64,000 bases of DNA from contig JASKMD010000008.1 in NCBI GenBank assembly GCA_030144725.1, positions 7,805,705 through 7,869,704 of the forward strand. Direction: 5' to 3'. The notes beneath the pieces are model-generated. The model made no database searches. It had not been told where the DNA came from and saw nothing but the letters and a program-made list of their open reading frames with translations. Within the stretch, counting starts at the first letter, position 1. Each line of letters starts with the position of its first letter. Positions 1 through 11,117 of this stretch are shown here, piece after piece. Position numbers and translations under genes: made by a program. This DNA is from Haematococcus lacustris. Its lineage: Eukaryota > Chlorophyta > Chlorophyceae > Chlamydomonadales > Haematococcaceae.

Positions 1-445
1 GTGACGGTGATGTACATCAGGTTAGCCACCAGGGATGTGCCGGCTGAGCTGGCTGCTGCCAGGTGCGGGAGGTGGGGCTTGATCGGAGCCAGCCACCGCT
101 GGATGGTGCGGCGGGCATTGTTCAGGCCGCTGGCATGCTTCACCCGGCCCTTGGTCAGCTTCCACCGGGCCAGCTGGTCAGCTACCAGCTGGCCTGACCT
201 CACGTCCCAGAGGCTGCACTAAGTGCCTGAGTGACGCCGGGGTCGATGCCCACCCCAATCTGTGTGTTTGGGTCAAACTCATACTCGCGCGTCTCAGATA
301 GGGCCTCGCCCATGTTGGGGAGTCCCACTGCATGGGCCACTGCTGCTGCTGCACTAGGGCGGCTGTTGCTGCTGGCCGCAGGGGGTGGGGCAGGAGGAGG
401 GTGAAGTTGGCGCGTGTAATGGACGCACAAGCTTCGCCATCACGT
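1..445 (-). pseudogene. Fanzor family 1 copy B, decayed middle part (runs off the left edge)
   Basis: Reading the minus strand from about 445 to 1 gives the segment around RuvC-I of the same protein found intact at 37.3-38.0 kb: an A/P/S-rich stretch, the motif QIGVGIDPGVTQA with the presumed first catalytic Asp, then the ARWKLTKG and LNNARRTIQRWLAP regions. A stop and a small deletion just after SAASGT break the frame near 222, and the sequence after it is in another frame. The copy is therefore a pseudogene. It continues beyond the window start, so the zinc-finger and RuvC-III parts cannot be judged. Confidence 0.75.
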
Positions 446-2815
446 GATATGCATCGAGACGGGCGCTGGGGTTTCCTGGGTGATTTATGGAGTGATGATA
501 TCCCACCATGGTCTATGCCCATGCTGTGTGGGAGTGGTGTACTTATTTGCAACAGCTTATTGCTGGGCAAACTACTAGGGGCACTTCATGTTGAGCCCAT
601 GTGCACCTTGCTTTGAAAAGCGTTGCAGAAAGTCCCGAATCCTTAGAGTGGGAGGGCGGCCAAGCAGCCTAGCGGCTGACGGCTTAAGCGGCTTCAGCCT
701 TGGCCTTCCACCCACCCTGGCTGGAGCCCCGGCCCCATCTTTTTTAGCGGGCATAAATTGGACCGGCAGTGTTGTGCACGGTGTTCAGCGTGTGAAGAGA
801 GGTTACCCCCTTTCTAGTCAGTCCTCTTCGACCCGACCCAGTCGGCGGCTTGCAGTAGCCGGCGATGTGTAATCGTGTGAGGGCACCTTCTTGCCAAAAG
901 GTGCGAGAACCATTGTCTTCCATTTGGCAACAATGGCGCAAACGGATGCGTTGCTCATCGCATCTATTTTGGTGGTGTTGAGCTTGCGGCCTATTATGGC
1001 AGGTGCGATTACTGCCTGTGCGATTACTTCAAGCCAAGTGGTCCGATACAAAACCCATCCCTGCGCGCAGCGAACAGCATCTCTTGTGTCGGCGAATTTT
1101 TCACGGGTCAGGATTTGAGCAACAGCAGCTTCACCTTCACCACTGACAGCGTAGAGTGGGATGGAAGACAACCACTGTGGTGGTAAGCCATCCTACCGAC
1201 ACTGGTATTTTTTGTCAGGATGAAGTTCCAACCCTGCTTTTTATGACACAGGTCGATTCGCGACCTTGCACAAAACCTCTCCGCTGTGAGTGCAGTCAGC
1301 CCCGCCCGCACTGCTATACACATAGTAAAGATACTGTTGTGCACTGCAGGTTAGCTCTGCCGTGTTCTTCAGCAGCTTTCCTGACGTAACCTATGACGAC
1401 AGAATACGCAGTTTATCGTTTCAATGTGACTATACTTCAGTGAGCCAGTATAACCTGTGAGTGGCGGACATCTTGCATTCTCATCTTTGACCCATTGCAA
1501 TCAGCTATGAGAGCTGCAGACCCCCCTGTTCAATTCAGGTTTCTCACCGAAGTCTGTGTCCGCTTTTCATTGCATGGCATGTGCTGGAACACTTCCTTTG
1601 TCATCTCATAACACCAATGTCCCATTGCCCGTCATCTACCTGATGATGCAGTTCAAGTGTGTTGCTCCGTACGTACAACTTGCCATTCAGCAAGTACCTA
1701 AACAGCAGCCGAATGGTAGACACACGGTGGAGAGAGCGGACTTTTATGTTCAACACAAGCAGTGCAGGCAGCGAAAGTGTTCGTCTCGAGGTGCGCACTT
1801 GCAGCCATGCCAGGTCTTGAATGATAGCTGTCCTTACATCACGCTACCAAACCAATACCACACTACCAACAAGGATATTTGCTGTGACTGGTCGTAAACC
1901 TGTGCAGAGTTTCAACGATTGATTTACCACCTTACACACACACACATGGGCTGTTGACCAGGCTTGCTGTCCACAGCATGAACGGCATTCTGAGCATGTA
2001 TGCCTAGGCAGTTCAATACCTACAGCTTTACCGCACCCAATGTGCAGTTTTGCATCGCTGGCTCAACTTGGCCACCTGCTTGGCTGCTGTGCAATAGGCT
2101 CGCCATCCTTGGCAGCCTCAGTAGGCATGGCAGGCAAGAGGGTGCAGAGTGCTAGCCTACTGGGCTGGCTGCAGTCCAGCCGTCTCTCACAGGGTAGCCT
2201 GTGAGCATTGGACCGGTCCATCAGCACCAACACCACAACCCCTGCACTGTGCAGACCCTGTGCGCAACCCTACCACTCGGGCGCATGCCGCATCACAATC
2301 GTGACCCCATTGACTGCACATGCCATTGCTGGTTGCTCCAGACACACTGTCAAGCCTGACAATGTCTAGACACCTTGTACGCTTTTTGCATGCATGGCTT
2401 AAGGAAACAATGAAACCATTGAACAGTCCTCGTAGGTTGGAGATCTTGGGGGCTGGCGTCGCATCATCAGCTCCATGGCCATCACCTTCAACGTCCCAAA
2501 CTTCACACCAGGTGTGCAGCTGGGAAGCAATGGCAGGGAGTGGATGCCTGGTACACTGTCGGGCCTGAGGTGCATGCATATGCTGCTGCTCTGGCCTGTC
2601 AATGTGTGTTCATGCACAAGCCATGACATCCGGGCAGGGACAAGCAACCCCAGGCATGGGTGTGTGCACATGCTCGCCCTCACTACCAGGTGTCACGGCC
2701 TCCCCACGTGCCTAGCCTTAGCCCCTGAATGGCCCACTGCCAACCCGTGTGCTGCTTTCCTACTTGTTTTTTGACTGCATACAACCTGTGGTACTGCCCT
2801 GCCTCCCATGCAGTA
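446..2815. other. No gene recognised
   Basis: About 2.4 kb without a recognisable gene. A minus-strand open stretch at 818-1171 (117 codons, no ATG at its 5' end) has protein-like composition but matches no family I know. It could be an exon or a relic. Confidence 0.4.
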
Positions 2816-3096
2816 ATGCGCTCCCCTCCTCGGACCCCTGTACCGCCATCACCTCTAATAATCCAGACACCATCCTACCTCGGGCCTCCCCCTCCACCTC
2901 CCCCACGCCCTCCCCCTTCCCCCTTGCCTCCTCGCCCTCCCTCCCCCCCTCCCCCCTCTCCCCCTCCCCCTCCCCCTCCTTCCCCCCCTCCCCCCCCTCC
3001 CCCCATTGGAGGTACCTCCCAATCACCGCCTATCAGCTCTTCGCCAGTCCGGCGCAGGAGTCCTCCTCCCCCACCTCCTCCCCCCATTGACATGTG
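2816..3096 (+). CDS. Possible terminal exon of a proline-rich (pherophorin/extensin-like) protein
   Basis: After a pyrimidine-rich stretch ending in CATGCAG at about 2813, one frame stays open to a TGA at 3095-3097. It reads VMRSPPRTPVPPSP followed by long SPPPP and PPPPPP runs, then GGTSQSPPISSSPVRRRS and a last PPPP-IDM end. SPPPP blocks are typical of hydroxyproline-rich cell-wall proteins of volvocalean algae. No upstream exons or globular domain were found, and C-rich simple sequence can give such an ORF by chance, so this is a weak call. Confidence 0.3.
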
Positions 3097-3526
3097 AGCA
3101 CAGTGGGCGCAACAGTGGCTGGGCATCTGAGCTGCCCTGTGCGTGCTGTCCCGAACAGTCAGAGCGTGGAGGACCGTCCATAGCATCTTCTAGTATGGAC
3201 AGACACTTCTGTCATTCCCCCTTCTCCTAATTAGGCATGCAGAGTCGACCGAACAGGTCCCTATACTAGTGCATTCCCCCCCATCTTGTTCGCTCCTCAT
3301 TACGTTGAACACCCATCACTAGCAGTTGCGAGGGTGACGAAGGCAGGGGTGCTTATCATGGGCCTGTGCTCACAGCATTGCAGCGTTGGCTAGATGTGCT
3401 GAAAAGCTAATCCAACACTGCATCGGCTCAAGCTCTACATGTTGAGTATGGTGGTGCTGCTGCTGATGAAGCCTGGTGGCTGCTTTGCCTTGTCCATCAG
3501 CACCTTGGCGTGCATGTGGGGTTGTA

Positions 3527-3534
3527 GCTGCAGG
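3527..3534. repeat. Possible target-site duplication of the retrotransposon, 3' side
   Basis: GCTGCAGG directly abuts the 3' end of the retrotransposon. An identical 8-mer at 14388-14395 abuts its truncated 5' end. Only 8 bp long, so chance is not excluded. Confidence 0.5.
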
Positions 3535-3548
3535 AAGAAGACTAAAGA

Positions 3549-3575
3549 AGAAGACTACGCCGGTATTCACCGGCG
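3549..3575 (-). other. 3'-UTR hairpin of the retrotransposon
   Basis: CGCCGGT-ATTC-ACCGGCG forms a perfect 7-bp stem with a 4-nt loop near the element's 3' end. Many LINE reverse transcriptases recognise a 3'-UTR stem-loop, so this is a candidate recognition structure. Confidence 0.5.
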
Positions 3576-3641
3576 TGCATTAAGGGAGGAGCTACCGCCT
3601 GGGGCGCGGCCTGCTCCCACCGTCGAGAAGCAATAGACCCC

Positions 3642-6485
3642 CTACCCCCCCCCCCATTTAGTAGCTCGTAGCCTGTAGCTGTTCTTGGCAATGGAGTGGG
3701 CTGCCTCTACCGCATGTCTCGTGAGCTTGTTTAGTAGCTTGATGACGTTGTTTTGGGTGACCCCAAGGGCCAAAAGGTGTTGGCGCGTGTGTGTTTCATA
3801 TGTAATGCCGCCTATACCTAGTAGGATTGGTCGGATCTCGACCGTGTGGCCTTCCTTGCGGATGGTGTGTGCCAGTTTCGTGTGTTGGTTGAGAGCTTTG
3901 TCCAGTTGTTCTGCCCATCTGGAGTCCGCACAGTATTTGATTTCTATGATAGTGACCCGTTTGATGGCTTTGCCACGTTTGCCCGTCTTCTGTAGGGGCG
4001 TCACCATGAGGATGTCTGGTCTGGTGGTATTTTTGGTCGTTGCTGTCCTGAGGCCAAGTGCCCGTAGTGTTGTGTGTAGTGTGTCGTTAGGGAGGTCGAG
4101 GTTGTCTTTTGCACCCTTCTCCCAGCTGCCGGTGTCCGCAAACCGGATGCACCCGCCGAGGGTTCCTTTGCTGATGGCTTTGGCGATAAGGCGGCCGGCC
4201 CCGTTGTGCCTTTCTTGCACAAGTGGTAGGGTCGCGCTACAGCCCGAGAGGAGGTGTGTGGCACTGTCAGCCTCCCCACAGAGTGGGCAGCGGTCGTCTG
4301 CCGCCTTTTTCCAGCGCATAGCCAGCTTTTGGTTGTAGAGCCCTCCGGTTCGGTAGAGTAAGGCGGTTCTTTGCGCAGGGATGGAGATGTTCGTGTCGGT
4401 CATCACTCTTTCGGCCGCTCCCTTTGCCGCAGCTTTGGTGATATCTTGGGTCATCTGATAGTAAATGCTGTCTTGGTTGGCGAGGCCTAACTTGTGCCTG
4501 CTGTGCATGTGTGCTCGCACGCTATGGCGGCAGTCCGGCAGTGGGGCGAGGATTTCGCCGTCGGTCCCGTTGCTTAGCCATATGCCCCTCTCTTTACGTG
4601 TTGTCGGGTGGTGCCCTTGTGTGTTGGCTTGTTCCGGGTGTAACGCTGCGTGCTTAGCAAGGGCATCTGCGCCTTCGTTTCCGATGACGCCCGAGTGGGC
4701 CTTGACTTTGAAGAATTGGATCGTGTCGGGGCTGTCGACGATGAGGGTGGCGATGTCTGTCAGGATGTCGTTATGTCTATGATTGATGAGGGACATAGGG
4801 TTAGCGAGAGCTCGGCGGATCTGATAGAGGGAGCAGAGGCTGTCGGTGGCGATGCGTCTGGCTCCCGCTTTGAGTGCCGCGTGTATCGCTGTGAGTTCTG
4901 CTTTGTTGATGGTGTTGTTCTCTGGGTCGTTCAGTGCAATGGTAATCAGGGCGTTGTTTTCTGGAATATAGACCCCCGCCCCGACGCGTGCCGGGGCTGG
5001 CTCGGATGTCTTAATGCAGCTCCCGTCAGTGTACGCTACAGTGGTCCATTCGGTGATGGCCATCCGTGGTAGCGTGGTAGAGTGGTGTGTGAGCTGGTGT
5101 TGGTTGCGTGAGTGCCCCGGCGTAGGTAGGGCCCTGTCTAGCGGGAGGCGGAGGTACTGTTTGTGGCCACTGGGGAGGGTGGCTGGCTGTCTTTGGTTAT
5201 TGGGTCTGTGATGGAAAGGGTGTGTCTCCCGGTCCGGATGTAGGGCAGTGGCTGTGCTCGCCATCCATCCTTGCGGGTTGCCTTTGGTGGTGAGTAGTTG
5301 CCCTGCCTCATTCCATATGACGTAGACGAGGAGGGTGGCGTGTTTGCCAAGTTTGGAGCAGTTGGTATTGGTGAGAGGTATGCTGGCCAGGTGCTGGCAG
5401 TACTCTGGGTACCGTCTCAAGGTGTCAATGTACTTGGGGTAAGAGATCCCCTTTTTACCAGGGATCAACATGATGGTGGCCATGGCCTCCTCCTGGTGTG
5501 CTGAGTGTATAGCATGGTTAACGCATTTCAGGGCCACCGCATCATCGGCTGGTACGTTCCATGTGGACAGCCCAGTGTGACGTACGAGTAGGCAATTGTG
5601 GTGTGCGCCAAAGGCGGTGTCATTGATGTCGGGGCTCCAGTAGGTAGTAGTTTCTGGTCTAACTGTGAGTGGGTCCGCCCACCTCTGGACGGTACTTGTA
5701 AAGGATCGTGTGGTGTGCAAGGTGGTAAGGGCTCTGTCCTGTGCCAGTCTCATGGGGTGGCGGCTGCTCTGTGTGTCTTGTCTCCTTAGGAGGGCCACCA
5801 GTTCTGTGGCCAGGTTGCGTGTGTGTGGTGTGTGTTGTAACCAAGCGTGTAGGTGTTGGTGTTGCTGTTTGGTCAGGAGGCCTACTGTGCGACCCGACTC
5901 GTCGTGAACCGTTACGTGTTGCACTAGGTTGTGTTTGGGCATGATGGGCTCCCCCGTGCTTACGTTCATCGCGGGGGTGGTCATGTGGGGGTGCAGTTGG
6001 AGGAAGGTTTCGCATCTGCCCGTCCCGACGATGTCCGTCTGCGGGTTAATGGGGTACGTGTGGAAGGTGGCCTTCGAGTGAAGGTTGGTGCACCGGGGCA
6101 GCCAGGTGTGCGGGTCCGGTAGTCCCTGCCGGGTGTGTGTTGGCAGCTGTGTGTCAGGCCGCGCGTATCTAGCTTCGTGTATCCTCTTATTTTCCTCTTC
6201 ATAGTCGCTGCGTCGCGCCAGGTAGTCCAGGTGTGCCGTGATGAGAGGTGCCGGTTCGAGGGTGGGGCGCCAATGAACTCGTATAAGGTCCGATTGCGCT
6301 GATAGACGCATAGTCGTTTTGAACTCGTTGCTGCCAAACTTGCATATTGGGCACAGCCAGTGGCTTGGTTCCTTGTGTCCCGACAGGAGGGCTTCCTCAA
6401 GGCAGGCTGGGTGGTAGGCCCTCTTGCAGTTGTGGCACATTGGGCTGTCTCCTCTTGGTAGCCAGCATAGCTCACATGTGCATAC
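3642..6485 (-). CDS. Retrotransposon ORF, distal part: PHD-type finger, RNase H and C-terminal zinc knuckle
   Basis: Continuation of the frame at 11117-10446 after removal of the hAT insertion; the first in-frame ATG on this side is at 6440. It opens with a Cys4-His-Cys3 arrangement (CELC, CHNC, HPAC, CPIC) like a PHD finger. A type I RNase H domain lies at about residues 465-600 counted from the ATG, with YTDGS, NKAELTAI, ATDSL and NEGADALA giving the four acidic residues. A zinc motif, CPLC followed by HLLSGC, is near residue 725. RNase H would remove RNA from the cDNA hybrid. The 932 codons after the ATG are uninterrupted, so decay is slight, but without the upstream part this piece is not a natural protein. 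Confidence 0.88.
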   Translation of the reverse strand, partial: VCTCELCWLPRGDSPMCHNCKRAYHPACLEEALLSGHKEPSHWLCPICKFGSNEFKTTMRLSAQSDLIRVHWRPTLEPAPLITAHLDYLARRSDYEEENKRIHEARYARPDTQLPTHTRQGLPDPHTWLPRCTNLHSKATFHTYPINPQTDIVGTGRCETFLQLHPHMTTPAMNVSTGEPIMPKHNLVQHVTVHDESGRTVGLLTKQQHQHLHAWLQHTPHTRNLATELVALLRRQDTQSSRHPMRLAQDRALTTLHTTRSFTSTVQRWADPLTVRPETTTYWSPDINDTAFGAHHNCLLVRHTGLSTWNVPADDAVALKCVNHAIHSAHQEEAMATIMLIPGKKGISYPKYIDTLRRYPEYCQHLASIPLTNTNCSKLGKHATLLVYVIWNEAGQLLTTKGNPQGWMASTATALHPDRETHPFHHRPNNQRQPATLPSGHKQYLRLPLDRALPTPGHSRNQHQLTHHSTTLPRMAITEWTTVAYTDGSCIKTSEPAPARVGAGVYIPENNALITIALNDPENNTINKAELTAIHAALKAGARRIATDSLCSLYQIRRALANPMSLINHRHNDILTDIATLIVDSPDTIQFFKVKAHSGVIGNEGADALAKHAALHPEQANTQGHHPTTRKERGIWLSNGTDGEILAPLPDCRHSVRAHMHSRHKLGLANQDSIYYQMTQDITKAAAKGAAERVMTDTNISIPAQRTALLYRTGGLYNQKLAMRWKKAADDRCPLCGEADSATHLLSGCSATLPLVQERHNGAGRLIAKAISKGTLGGCIRFADTGSWEKGAKDNLDLPNDTLHTTLRALGLRTATTKNTTRPDILMVTPLQKTGKRGKAIKRVTIIEIKYCADSRWAEQLDKALNQHTKLAHTIRKEGHTVEIRPILLGIGGITYETHTRQHLLALGVTQNNVIKLLNKLTRHAVEAAHSIAKNSYRLRATKWGGG

Positions 6486-6493
6486 GTCTTTAG
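6486..6493. repeat. hAT target-site duplication, left copy
   Basis: GTCTTTAG immediately before the terminal CAGGGCTGTG; identical to 10446-10453. Confidence 0.95.
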
Positions 6494-7070
6494 CAGGGCT
6501 GTGCGATACGGGGATACGGATTACGGATACGCTTACGTTACTTACCGTAATACGTGGTCACACCCGTAAGGTTCCGCCTAACCGATCCGTAAGTTCCGCC
6601 GTAAGGGGGCCCATGCAGGCATGCGGGGCATCTTTTTCGCCTTTCCCCTCCCGCCTTCCTTGCTTCCGCCAACCCTGTTTCCCCAGTTTCCGCCTGTTAG
6701 GGGCAGGTGGTGCCTATCTACTACCGAGTGTGTAGTACTCAGCATGTTACACCCAGCCAACAACCTTCAGCCATCATCATCAGCGTCTCTCAGCCATGTG
6801 CCTAAGCAGGTCTGCACTGTGACAGCAGTTGTTGAACTGCTGGGCCTGCTCACCCCCCAAACCCCTCCCCATCTCAGGGCTGCAATGAAGTCATGCATGC
6901 CATAAGTAGGCGCCCATGTAGTGCGCCATTGACGTCAGCGCTGAGCCAGCCGCCATCCAGCACCTGCACGACATGAAGTAGTAAGTGGCACAAGCAGGTA
7001 GATGGCACGGTGTGATAGGATGCCTCTTTGGCTCACCAATGCTACCTTGGCTCACCTCTTGTTCCTTGTC

Positions 7071-10000
7071 CTAGTTTTGGTCCTGGTCCTGTGGGGTCTT
7101 GCGCATCCACCTCTCGTACTCCTCCCAGTCTGCATCTGACAAGGTCTTCGGCTTGCGCTCCAACACCCGCCTGAGGAAACAATAACACAACAATGCAGCA
7201 CATGTAGCATGCCGCAACAGCAATAGCAATAGCAGTAGCACTGTAGCACGGCAATAGCAGCAGTGATGCATCAACCATCAGGAGTGAATTGGCTAGGGCA
7301 GCAATAACAACGTGTATCTACCAGGGCCGGTGCTTACTTATTGAAGTAGATGTAGGCCATGACCCACATGCGTCCCAAGATCAGGCTGGCGCGCTTGTCA
7401 CTCCACACATGGCTGAAGGCACTGAAGACCCGCTCATTTGCAGCGGCTGTGGCGGGGATGCACAACACCCGTTGAGCCACGGTCTGCAGTTTGGGTGCGA
7501 AGTCTCCGTGCTGCCGCCACCAACTGACTGGGTCCGAAGTCAGCTGAGGGGCAAAGTACACGGCTGACAAGCTGGTGTGTGAGAACAACACCACATCTGG
7601 CTGTTGCCAAATTGCCAGCTGGCTGAGTGCTTCAGCAGCCGGACGGTCACCCTCGCTGCCATCCTCTGTGGCCAGCTTGATGAGGAGCTGCTCAGCTAGC
7701 TTGCACTGCTCCCGTGTGACGTGCTGCGATAGGCGCCTGTAGCGAGGGTCAAGCAGTGCTGCCAAGTATTGGGCGGCACTGGCACCGTACTGCAAGCGCT
7801 TGTTGTACATCTGAAGGGCTGTGACGGCAAAACTGCGGCTTGACGGCTGGCCCGCTAGGCCTGTGGTGCTGCTGCCACCAGGCTGCTGGCCCGCCAGGCC
7901 CGTGGTGCTGCTGCCACCAGGCTGCTGGCCCACCACAGTTGTGGTGCTGCTGCCACCAGGCTGCTGGCCCGCCAGGCCTGTGGTGCTGCTGCCACCAGGC
8001 TGCTGGCCCACCACAGTTGTGGTGCTGCTGCCACCAGGTTGCTGGCCCGCCAGGCCTGTGGTGCTGCTGCCACCAGGCTGCTGGCCCACCACAGTTGTGG
8101 TGCTGCTGCCACCAGGCTGCTCGCCCGCCAGGCCTGTGGGGTTGTTGCCGCCAGACTGCTGGCCCACCACACCTGTGGTGCTGCTGCCACCGCTGCCATC
8201 CACTATTGCTTGCTGATTGGCCAGGTATGCCAAAAACCGTGCCAGCACCTGGGGAGGCATGGTGGCTGACAAAGCAGCTGCCAAAGGACCAGGAGGACCT
8301 GACAGCACAACAGAGGGCACGGGGACAGGTTGTGAGCCGGGCTGGGAGGGGGTGGTGGCCGCGTCTGCAATGTTAGCGTTGTCTGACTGCAAGTCGATCT
8401 GCAGATGGACGACGGGGCGCATGGTGTGAACAAGGACCTGATTCTCAGCCCAGAAGTTTGGGCTGAGGACAATTGCCCTGATGCTCCCCGCCCGCTGCTG
8501 TTGCGCTGCTGTCAGCCCCGGGCGCAGAAAGCTGGCATCTGTGACTGCAGAGCACAAAGCTGGCTTGTTCACCTGCAAGGCACAGGGCAACCAATGGCTC
8601 TACACTTCTTGTACATCTGGACTATCACACCGGAGCAGCTATAGCACCAACGGCAATAGCAGCAATAGCAAAGCTAGCGCTTCAACCCGCCACCCCACCC
8701 CGCTGTGAGAGGCACTGGCTGAAACTCAAGAGCCAGACCTGCAGGCTGCTCAACATGGATGAGCAGCTGTGCATGCGAACTCCACCGCTGAGCTCCAAGC
8801 CCTTGCGGATGTTGTGAAGGTTCTGGAACACCTCCAGCTGCTGCGCCAGGCATGAGGACAGTGTGTAGTACTTGATGATGTCACGGACGACCTCACAGTG
8901 CTTAATCACCAGCTCCAGGGTGAGCAGGTCTGCATGAGGGTAAGGCAACAAGCAATAAGTTAGCTGTACCAGGGGCAGGGGCAGGGGCAGGGCAGGGCAG
9001 GGCAGGGCAGGGCAGGGCAGGGCAGGGCACCTTTTAGGTAGAGGTCCTGCACATGCATTTGGCACGGCACACCCAGGACTTTGGGGTACTTCTCTTCAAC
9101 AAGCCGCCAGAGCGCCTTGTGAGTGCTGGGGGTGTCTGTCACGAGTGCGCACACCTTGCCCTCCTGCACATCAATACAATGGAACATCAAGCATCAAGCC
9201 AGCCTCAATCCAATGGCACATCAATACAATGGCACATCAATACAATGGAACATCAATACAATGACACTTTAATACGTGTGCACATCAATACAATGGAAGC
9301 ATCAAGCAACCTGATCATGATGAAGTTAAAATAGACTGCTTGTGCCGCACCAGGTTGTGCTTTGTCATGGTCTCTTCAAACTTGGACAAGAGGTAGGCTG
9401 CCGTCACGCTGTTGGCCTCTGTGTTGATGCAGTCCACTAGGTACGCTTGCCCCCACCAGGCAGCACACCATGCTAGGCAGTGTGCAGAGCCCATGTCCTT
9501 AGACCAGCCGTCCACGGACATGGCCACGAATGGCTGGGTCTCCACCCTCTCCACCACAGCTGTGATCACGCCTTGGTACACGTCGAGCATCATGCGGTGA
9601 CTCAGCTGTGTCAGGCAGGTGGGCAAGCAGGCAGTCATGCATGCAGGCATGCAAGCTGGCCGATAATCACGTGAAACTGCCGCCGCCGCAGTAGTTAGCA
9701 ACAAAAGGCAGTCTCTCACCAAGTAGCGAGAAGGTGGTGTCCAGTCAGGCTTGAGAGCCCTCACAAACTCTAGGAAGGCACCTGACTCCACAATGGTGAG
9801 GGGCATGCCATCATGCAACAGCCACTCCAACAGCAAGCGGTCAACATTGTGGTTGTCCACCTCCAGACTTGTGCCTGCCTCGCCCTGCCTAGCCTCCAGG
9901 TGCTGACGGACGATATGCACGTTGGCTGCGTCAGCCATGGCCTCGGCACTCATGAGGTACGAGCAGGCCGCTGTTAGCAAATGGGCACCGAGGTGGTTCG

Positions 10001-10265
10001 GGTTGCTGCCAAGGGCGGCCTTGGCAGCAAAGGAACAGAATTTGCACTTGCGTCTGTCGCTAGCGCAACCATCGCCATTTGCGCCAAAATGCCGCTGATA
10101 CCAGACCGGTGTGCTGATGCTGGGCTGGTCGGTCCGGCTGCGCTTTCTGAGTGGCCCAGTGACGCCGGGGATTTGCTGCACATCCTCCGCAGTGGCCATG
10201 GATGACCGGCGCAAAAGTGTCTGCATCTTTAGACGCTGAGTGGCGCGTGGTGACCCCAGCTCCAT
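7071..10265 (-). CDS. hAT transposase, six exons
   Basis: Exons that join in phase on the minus strand: 10265-9720, 9605-9351, 9163-9031, 8929-8739, 8572-7338 and 7170-7071, giving 820 codons with the stop. Exon 1 has a BED-type zinc finger (CKFC with a downstream HLGAH). Exon 2 carries the first catalytic region, SVDGWSKDMG, and exon 3 the second, VTDTPSTHKALW with PCQMHV. Exon 5 holds a 13-residue repeat tract, then the hAT dimerisation domain: LLDPRYRRL, then ANERVFSAFSHVWSDKRASL, which includes the catalytic Glu. The first intron (9606-9719) is in frame and stop-free, so it may be retained. No stop or frameshift was seen, so the transposase may be functional. An earlier non-ATG start is possible. 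Confidence 0.88.
7850..8200 (-). repeat. 39-bp coding minisatellite inside the hAT transposase
   Basis: Tandem 39-bp units encode 13-residue repeats that alternate between GLAGQQPGGSSTT and TVVGQQPGGSSTT. The unit length is a multiple of three, so copy-number change does not shift the frame. Confidence 0.85.
8972..9030. repeat. GGGCA pentanucleotide repeat in hAT intron 3
   Basis: About ten GGCAGG-type units lie directly downstream of the exon 3 donor (minus strand). G-rich strand, short array. Confidence 0.9.
9171..9305. repeat. CATCAATACAATGG minisatellite in hAT intron 2
   Basis: Five to six imperfect copies of a 16-17 bp unit containing CATCAATACAATGG lie within the second intron of the hAT transposase gene. 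Confidence 0.8.
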
Positions 10266-10445
10266 GACAGTCGATGTGCGCTCGTCGCGACGCACTAATT
10301 CTGCTGCGGGGCTTGAAGGTCACTGGGTGCTTCACACATACGGGTGGCGGTTGGATCCGGATTTGACCCGTATTACTTACGGATATACATACGTACGGGT
10401 TACCACCCGTATATCCGTAACTTACCCCGTATAGTCACAGCCCTG

Positions 10446-10453
10446 GTCTTTAG
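10446..10453. repeat. hAT target-site duplication, right copy
   Basis: GTCTTTAG immediately after the terminal CACAGCCCTG; identical to 6486-6493. Confidence 0.95.
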
Positions 10454-11117
10454 CCTCTTCCCTGCTGATGGGTTCTATGTGTGTGGGTGTGTAGCCTTCT
10501 TCTGCACATAGTGGTAATGCCCATCTATCTATGACTGTGGGCTTCCAATGCACCTTGTAGTAGTTTTCCTTGTTGATGCCGTCCCATTGCCAGCCCTCTA
10601 TGCTGGTAATGGCCTCTTGGTGGCCGTACATGGCCCCTAGTATACTGCCTAGGTCCTTGGGTTTACATCGGCAGGCTTTATCCACCTTCCAGCTGGAGAG
10701 CCCTGGAAGGTCAAGGCCTACTATGCGCACGATATCCTTCGGGATTGTTTGGATCTGTCTGCCCTCAGTGTTCCGTTTCGTGCCCGCCTTGGGTCGGGTG
10801 GGCTTCGTTGGGGGCGATTGTGCTTCTTTGTTCTCTCGTCTTAGCAGCCGGGAGTTGCTCTTGATGGCCTCCTGGGCTGCGGGCGGTTGTGTTGCATGTT
10901 CGGTCACGTGCGTCGGGCTGGGCGGTTGTGTTCCCGATGTGGTCTTCTTGGCAATCACATACGCCCTGATATCAGCGTAGCGGTGCTTTGTGTCTTCTTC
11001 GACGTCGGTTGGTGCAAGCTCCGTCAAGCCCGCGGCCCATGGTTTAATAAGTCTTTGCGCAGCGGGCAGGTCGGAGGTGGTGTCTCGTTTGGCTTCGCTT
11101 CTGTTGTGGTTGGGCAT
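10446..11117 (-). CDS. Retrotransposon ORF, proximal part of the PHD/RNase H frame
   Basis: Starts at an ATG (11117) that overlaps the end of the RT frame by 94 nt in the -1 frame. It reads MPNHNRSEAKR and continues through a basic region to SREEAKD, where the hAT target duplication lies. Joining 10446 to 6485, with one copy of the duplication kept, leaves the frame open. The ancestral ORF was therefore continuous and about 1,171 codons long. No canonical X_XXY_YYZ slippery heptamer is visible in the overlap, so translation would need reinitiation, an unusual frameshift, or an ancestral indel between the two frames. Confidence 0.75.

Larger units (their letters stand above)
6494..10445 (-). 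mobile_element. Complete hAT-superfamily DNA transposon (3,952 bp) nested in the retrotransposon
   Basis: The ends are inverted repeats beginning CAGGGCTGTG; the right end reads out as CACAGCCCTG. The element is flanked by a perfect 8-bp duplication, GTCTTTAG, at 6486-6493 and 10446-10453. Eight-bp duplications and a CAGGG-type terminus are classic for hAT. Both subterminal regions carry many CCGTAA/TTACGG and ATACGGG motifs (about 6510-6610 and 10340-10430), which are likely transposase-binding sites. A six-exon transposase gene fills the minus strand. The exact duplications and intact frame point to recent insertion. Confidence 0.95.

Noticed and set aside
2760..3186. Glycine-rich minus-strand proteins
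   Set aside because: Complement of the CCCCTCC-rich tract; no supporting signal.
11024..11117. Programmed -1 ribosomal frameshift at a slippery heptamer
   Set aside because: No X_XXY_YYZ heptamer in the RT frame. ATTAAAC and CCAAACG were looked at and do not fit the rule, so no mechanism is claimed.
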